From contig NZ_CP034145.1 of assembly GCF_003856835.1 (NCBI RefSeq), positions 2,790,001 to 2,854,000 of the forward strand: 64,000 nt of DNA, in the 5' to 3' direction. Both the position numbers and the translations under genes were made by a program. The DNA is from Haloplanus aerogenes. Lineage in GTDB: Archaea > Halobacteriota > Halobacteria > Halobacteriales > Haloferacaceae. Shown here piece by piece: positions 60,456 through 64,000 of the stretch. Position 1 is the stretch's first letter, and each line of letters begins with the position of its first letter. Under the pieces are notes generated by a model, which saw only the letters and a program-made list of their open reading frames with translations, did no database searches and had not been told where the DNA came from.

Positions 60456-61540
60456 CCGAAGACGAAGAGGAGGACGACTGGTTCGAACGGGCGCTCCGAG
60501 AGGAGGAGGAATCGGAGACCGACACCGCCGCCGAGACGACACCCGACACCGGTACCCAGGGATTCGAGGACCTCGGGAGCGACACGGGAGAGACCGATAC
60601 CGAGCCCGATTCGACCGGCTCGCCGTTCGACGAGGATTTTGCCAGTGCGTTCGAGAACGCGCCCGACATCGGCGAGAGCGGCCTCGGCGGAAGCGAGAGC
60701 GGCGGGGGGAGCGGCGAGATGGTCGGCGGCAGTGACGGTGCCGGCACCGGCGCCGACGCGGGACCGGGCGGAGGGACGCCCCCGGGCGGCGAGCCGACGA
60801 CGGCCGACCCGTTCGCTGGGGAAGAGGCGGATTTCGACACCTCGATCGCCCGGATCGACCTCGGCATCGAGGGCCTCGACAACATGATCCTCGGCGGCGT
60901 GCCGGAGCGCTCGCTCATCTCGGTCATCGGATCGGCGGGGACCGGGAAGACCACGTTCGGCCTCCAGTTCCTCCAGAAGGCGCTGGCGGACGGCGACCGA
61001 GGCATCTATCTGACACTCGAGGAGAGCTCGGATCGCATCTACGACACCGCGGAGGAGAAAGGCTGGTCGTTCGAGGCGTACGCCGACGAGGGGCGACTCG
61101 CCGTCGTCCACCTTGACCCCGTCGAGATGGCGAACAGTCTGGGAAGCATCCGCAACGAGCTTCCGGAACTCATCAAGGACTTCGACGCCGATCGGGTCGT
61201 CCTCGACTCGGTGTCGCTACTGGAGATGATGTACGACCGGCCCGCCGAACGCCGGAGCGAGGTGTACCAGTTCTCGAAGTCGCTCAAGGAGGCGGGCGTA
61301 ACGACGCTCGTGACGAGCGAAGCCAGCAGCGACACGGCCTACGGCTCACGCTACGGGATCATCGAGTATCTCGCGGACGCAGTGTTCATCCTGCAGTACG
61401 TCCGCGCCTCCGACTTTCAGGAGACGCGACTGGCCGTCGAGATTCAGAAGATTCGCGACGCGAACCACTCCCGGGAGACCAAACCCTACGAGATCACCAA
61501 CGAAGGGCTGAGCGTCTACCGGCAGGCGAACATCTTCTAG
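60452..61540 (+). CDS. KaiC/RadA-superfamily ATPase with acidic N-terminal extension
   Basis: A 362-residue protein. Residues 1-120 are acidic, Gly/Ser/Thr-rich and probably disordered. Residues 128-362 are a single KaiC-type domain: GIEGLDNMILGGVPERSLIS, Walker A IGSAGTGKTTFGLQFLQ (near 160), LTLEESSDRIYDTAE, Walker B DRVVLDSVSLLEMM. It may act as a signalling or regulatory ATPase, as haloarchaeal KaiC-like (Cir) proteins are thought to. The stop shares CTAG with the convergent nitroreductase. Confidence 0.82.
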   Translation: MTEDEEEDDWFERALREEEESETDTAAETTPDTGTQGFEDLGSDTGETDTEPDSTGSPFDEDFASAFENAPDIGESGLGGSESGGGSGEMVGGSDGAGTGADAGPGGGTPPGGEPTTADPFAGEEADFDTSIARIDLGIEGLDNMILGGVPERSLISVIGSAGTGKTTFGLQFLQKALADGDRGIYLTLEESSDRIYDTAEEKGWSFEAYADEGRLAVVHLDPVEMANSLGSIRNELPELIKDFDADRVVLDSVSLLEMMYDRPAERRSEVYQFSKSLKEAGVTTLVTSEASSDTAYGSRYGIIEYLADAVFILQYVRASDFQETRLAVEIQKIRDANHSRETKPYEITNEGLSVYRQANIF

Positions 61541-62205
61541 TCGTCCGCCGTCGCCGGCGACTCGCGCGCCACCGGATCGAACTCGTCGAGGTGGAGGAAC
61601 TCCTCGGTCGGGCGGCGGAACTTCCGGGGGCGTTCGAGGTCGGCGGCCTCGTCTTCGGGGTAGCCGAGCGTGACGACCATGACCGCCTCGTAGTCGTCGG
61701 GGACGTCGAACTCCTCGCGGAGGGCGTCGGCGTCGAACCCGCCCATGGGGCAGGAGGCGATGCCTCGCCCCCACGCGGCGTGCATGAGCGTCATCGCGGC
61801 GAGGGTGCTGCTCTGAGTCGTCCAGACGCGTCGCGTCTCGCTGTCGGCATTCGAGAGCCCCTCGACGGTGTCGAGACGCGCCTCCGCGGCCTCCTCGTTG
61901 GGCAGGTACCCCTTCTCCAGCAGGTCGCTCGTAACGCGCTCGGCGTGGTCGCTCGGGTCGAGCGTCCCGAGGACGACCACCGCGGCCGCGGCGTCGGTGA
62001 CGTGTTCCTGCCCGTAGGCGACGGACTGGAGTCGCTCCAGGTCGTCGCCACGGACGACGAGGAACTCCCACGGCTGAAGGTTGAACGACGAGGGGGCGTG
62101 GCGAACGTCCTCGAAGAGGTCGTACAGCGTTTCGTCGTCGATGTCGGCGTCCGAATACTGGTGGACGGACCGACGCGTGCGAATGACGTCGTCGAACTCC
62201 ATCAT
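61537..62205 (-). CDS. Nitroreductase-family flavoprotein
   Basis: A 222-residue FMN enzyme. RTRRSVHQYSDADIDDETLY at the start (FMN-binding Arg/Ser), APSSFNLQPWEFLVVRG near residue 37 and AWGRGIASCPMGGFDADALR are standard. It probably reduces nitro compounds, quinones or a similar acceptor with NAD(P)H. An ATG at 62202 could also serve as start. It has no operon partners. Confidence 0.85.
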   Translation of the reverse strand: MMEFDDVIRTRRSVHQYSDADIDDETLYDLFEDVRHAPSSFNLQPWEFLVVRGDDLERLQSVAYGQEHVTDAAAAVVVLGTLDPSDHAERVTSDLLEKGYLPNEEAAEARLDTVEGLSNADSETRRVWTTQSSTLAAMTLMHAAWGRGIASCPMGGFDADALREEFDVPDDYEAVMVVTLGYPEDEAADLERPRKFRRPTEEFLHLDEFDPVARESPATADD

Positions 62206-62327
62206 CGGTTAGAGGCGTCGGAGCAACAAGAACCGGCGGAAGTCGGCCGAACTCGCCGGCTGTGGATAGATAGCGCGACTCGTACGTCGGTGCCGGCTGT
62301 CGACGACGATGGTGACAACGATCCGTA

Positions 62328-62744
62328 TCAGCGCACGATGGTCACGGGCACTGACGACCGGCGGACCACCCCCTCAGCGACGCTGCCGAGCAAGATGCGG
62401 GAGACGCCGGCGCGGCCGTGACTCCCGAGGACGACGTGGTCGAACGGGTCTTCGTCGACGACGTCGACGATGACGCGGGCGGGACTTCCCACCTCGATCC
62501 GGGTGTCGAACGGGTGGTCGGTGAAGTCCCGCGCCGCGTCGAACTGTTCGCGCGCCGTCTCACGGGCGCGTTCGTACCACGCCTCGGAACTGCCGGGGAG
62601 GGCGCGCTGGCCGAAGCCGGCCGTGACCGGGTCGATGACGTACAGCAAGGAGAGGTCGGCATCCGGCCACTCTGAGACGGCGAACTCCAAGGCCGCCTCC
62701 GACTGTGGCGTGCCGTCGAACGGAACGAGGACGTGGGCTGGCAT
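62328..62744 (-). CDS. Universal stress protein (UspA family)
   Basis: A 138-residue protein. HVLVPFDGTPQSEAALEFAV at the start and VVLGSHGRAGVSRILLGSVA with the ATP-binding G-x2-G-x9-G(S) pattern at the C-terminus identify an ATP-binding UspA protein. Haloarchaea have many; the specific role is unknown. Confidence 0.9.
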   Translation of the reverse strand: MPAHVLVPFDGTPQSEAALEFAVSEWPDADLSLLYVIDPVTAGFGQRALPGSSEAWYERARETAREQFDAARDFTDHPFDTRIEVGSPARVIVDVVDEDPFDHVVLGSHGRAGVSRILLGSVAEGVVRRSSVPVTIVR

Positions 62745-62835
62745 ACCCTATCGTACGCGGAACGGACACAAAAACCGTCCCCACCCGAACAGGATCGGGG
62801 TGGGGGTTAGTGGCCGCCGCCGCGTACGCCCGCCG

Positions 62836-63138
62836 ATGCCCGAACGAACCACGCTCGCCGACCTCGACGACCGCCCCCACGCGGAGGTGTTCGACGAGCG
62901 CCGCCCACGAACGGTCCGCCTCTCGCTCGACGCCGACGAACGCGTCCCGCGGCACACCCACGAGGGGACGAACGTCGTCCTCCACCTGCTGACGGGCCGG
63001 CTCGAACTGACGCTGGACGACGAGACGTACGCCCTCGACGCGGGCGATCTGATCCGGTTCAGCGGCGACCGCGAGGCGTCGCCGTACGCGGTCGAACCGA
63101 GCACCGCCGTCGTCGTCTTCGCGCCGGTAGAGGCGTGA
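62836..63138 (+). CDS. Cupin-2 domain protein
   Basis: A 100-residue single beta-barrel. RHTHEGTNVVLHLLTGRLEL carries metal-type His residues, and YALDAGDLIRFSGDREASPY is the second cupin motif. The role (enzyme or sensor) is unknown. It stands alone. Confidence 0.78.
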   Translation: MPERTTLADLDDRPHAEVFDERRPRTVRLSLDADERVPRHTHEGTNVVLHLLTGRLELTLDDETYALDAGDLIRFSGDREASPYAVEPSTAVVVFAPVEA

Positions 63139-63238
63139 TACTGCCGGCTGTACGGCGATAGAGAGGGACACCGGCAGTACGAGTCGGGCGCACACGGCAC
63201 GCGCAGGCCTTTTCAACTACCATCGCTTACCTCACGTC

Positions 63239-63892
63239 ATGGACTCGGCGGTACTACTCGATCTCCTCGGCAACGAGAACCGCCGGCGGATACTGCGTCT
63301 TCTGGCTCGAAAGCCCTGCTACGTGACCGAAATCAGCGAATATCTCGGTGTGAGTCCGAAAGCGGTGATCGATCACCTCCGCAAACTGGAGGAAGCGGGG
63401 TTAGTCGAGAGCCACACGGACGACCAGCGACGGAAGTACTTCCACATCTCGCGAAATCTCCGACTGGAGGTGAGCGTCTCGCCGTACGGCTTCGGCACCA
63501 AGAGCGCCTACCCGGCCAGTCCCAGTCTCGATATGAACGGCCAGTGTCGACACGTCACGCTCGACGCGCCGGGCGAGGCGGACGACGACGTGACGGAACT
63601 CGCGGCGGCGTTCGACCAGTTACAGGCGCTCGAAAACGAACTCTCCCTCGCCCAGCGGTGGGTGTACGGCCGAATCACGGAAATTCTGGACCGGCTGAAC
63701 GACCATCTCGGCGTCGACGCCGACAGCCGCTTCCACGCCGAAGTGCTGGCGGCGGTGGCGACGGGGTCGAAGACGACGGGAGAGATCGTCGAGGCAGTCG
63801 ACGCCCCGACCGACGCGGTCCGAGGGGCGCTGAACACGCTCGCGGATCGCGGACTCGTCAGTCAGCGGGGCGACGAGTGGCGGATCAGCTAA
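63239..63892 (+). CDS. ArsR-type winged-helix transcriptional regulator
   Basis: A 217-residue regulator. The N-terminal HTH (LLGNENRRRILRLLARKPCY, VTEISEYLGVSPKAVIDHLR, KLEEAGLVES) is ArsR-like, followed by a domain with SVSPYGFGTKSAYPASPSLD and a helical segment. A second winged-helix-like section closes the C-terminus (AAVATGSKTTGEIVEAVDAP, GALNTLADRGLVSQRGDEW). The ligand and targets are unknown. Confidence 0.82.
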   Translation: MDSAVLLDLLGNENRRRILRLLARKPCYVTEISEYLGVSPKAVIDHLRKLEEAGLVESHTDDQRRKYFHISRNLRLEVSVSPYGFGTKSAYPASPSLDMNGQCRHVTLDAPGEADDDVTELAAAFDQLQALENELSLAQRWVYGRITEILDRLNDHLGVDADSRFHAEVLAAVATGSKTTGEIVEAVDAPTDAVRGALNTLADRGLVSQRGDEWRIS

Positions 63893-64000
63893 GCTCCTTC
63901 GTCAGCCCGGCCCGCAGGTCGCGCCCGAAGTAGTGGCCGACGAGCGCAGCGAGGAGGCCGGCAGTCGTCCCGACGCCAGCGATCTGAAGCCCGTAGTCCG
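63885..64000 (-). CDS. C-terminal end of a membrane protein (partial)
   Basis: The last 38 codons before the TGA at 63885-63887 read ...DYGLQIAGVGTTAGLLAALV GHYFGRDLRAGLTKELS, one hydrophobic helix and a basic tail. The rest lies beyond the window. Its stop region overlaps the ArsR-type gene by 8 nt. Too little is visible to name a family. Confidence 0.6.
   Translation of the reverse strand, partial: DYGLQIAGVGTTAGLLAALVGHYFGRDLRAGLTKELS

Overview
This window comes from the chromosome of a haloarchaeon (class Halobacteria). The evidence is high GC with a strong GC third-codon bias, acidic proteins, leaderless TATA promoters about 26 nt upstream of start codons, an S-layer glycoprotein with a PGF-CTERM anchor, archaeal type IV pilins, an elongator tRNA-Met with an intron after the anticodon, and archaeal-type informational genes (RFC large subunit, Tfx, HTH-10 and COG1709 regulators). 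I cannot name the genus. The window is mostly ordinary core chromosome: I see no insertion sequence, integrase, CRISPR array or rRNA.

Layout. 1-1151: end of a glycine cleavage operon (gcvT, start of gcvH). 1301-7583: membrane and cell-surface locus with a TVP38 protein, an operon of a DPPR-synthase-like UbiA, a PHP phosphoesterase and a flippase-like protein, then a membrane hydrolase, an SDR epimerase and a GT39-type glycosyltransferase. Together these could make and use a polyprenyl-phosphate-linked pentose. 7611-12247: molybdate/tungstate region with permease, binding protein, divergent Tfx regulator, an eroded MobA/MocA-like protein, a VOC protein and a DmsR-like HTH regulator. 12244-19546: NYN and TatD proteins, DUF2150, a pilin-like secreted protein pair, HMG-CoA synthase and a convergent regulator. 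19675-33856: hydratase, DASH photolyase overlapping a [2Fe-2S] ferredoxin, cytidylate-kinase-like ATPase, EamA exporter, CBS protein, MscS, RNase HI, malic enzyme, heme A synthase, alcohol dehydrogenase and RFC large subunit.

33857-48456: S-layer glycoprotein, a Tat lipoprotein, a second GT39 enzyme, intron-containing tRNA-Met, phosphoglycerate mutase, a RimK ATP-grasp/retropepsin fusion, a CNNM-CBS protein, and a DUF1405 - DNA glycosylase operon. 48586-64000: an aspartoacylase-family deacylase, the complete sdhCDBA operon, two PilA-type pilins with an almost identical untranslated leader, carB, NAD kinase, a KaiC-domain ATPase, nitroreductase, universal stress protein, cupin, an ArsR-type regulator and the end of a membrane protein.

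Gene packing is very tight. Co-directional genes often share ATGA or GTGA, and seven convergent pairs share exactly four bases (YTAR) at their stop codons. The observations most worth following are the UbiA-PHP-flippase-epimerase-glycosyltransferase locus, the shared pilin leader, the photolyase-ferredoxin pair, the nested palindrome between malic enzyme and heme A synthase, and the promoter dyad between wtpA and tfx.
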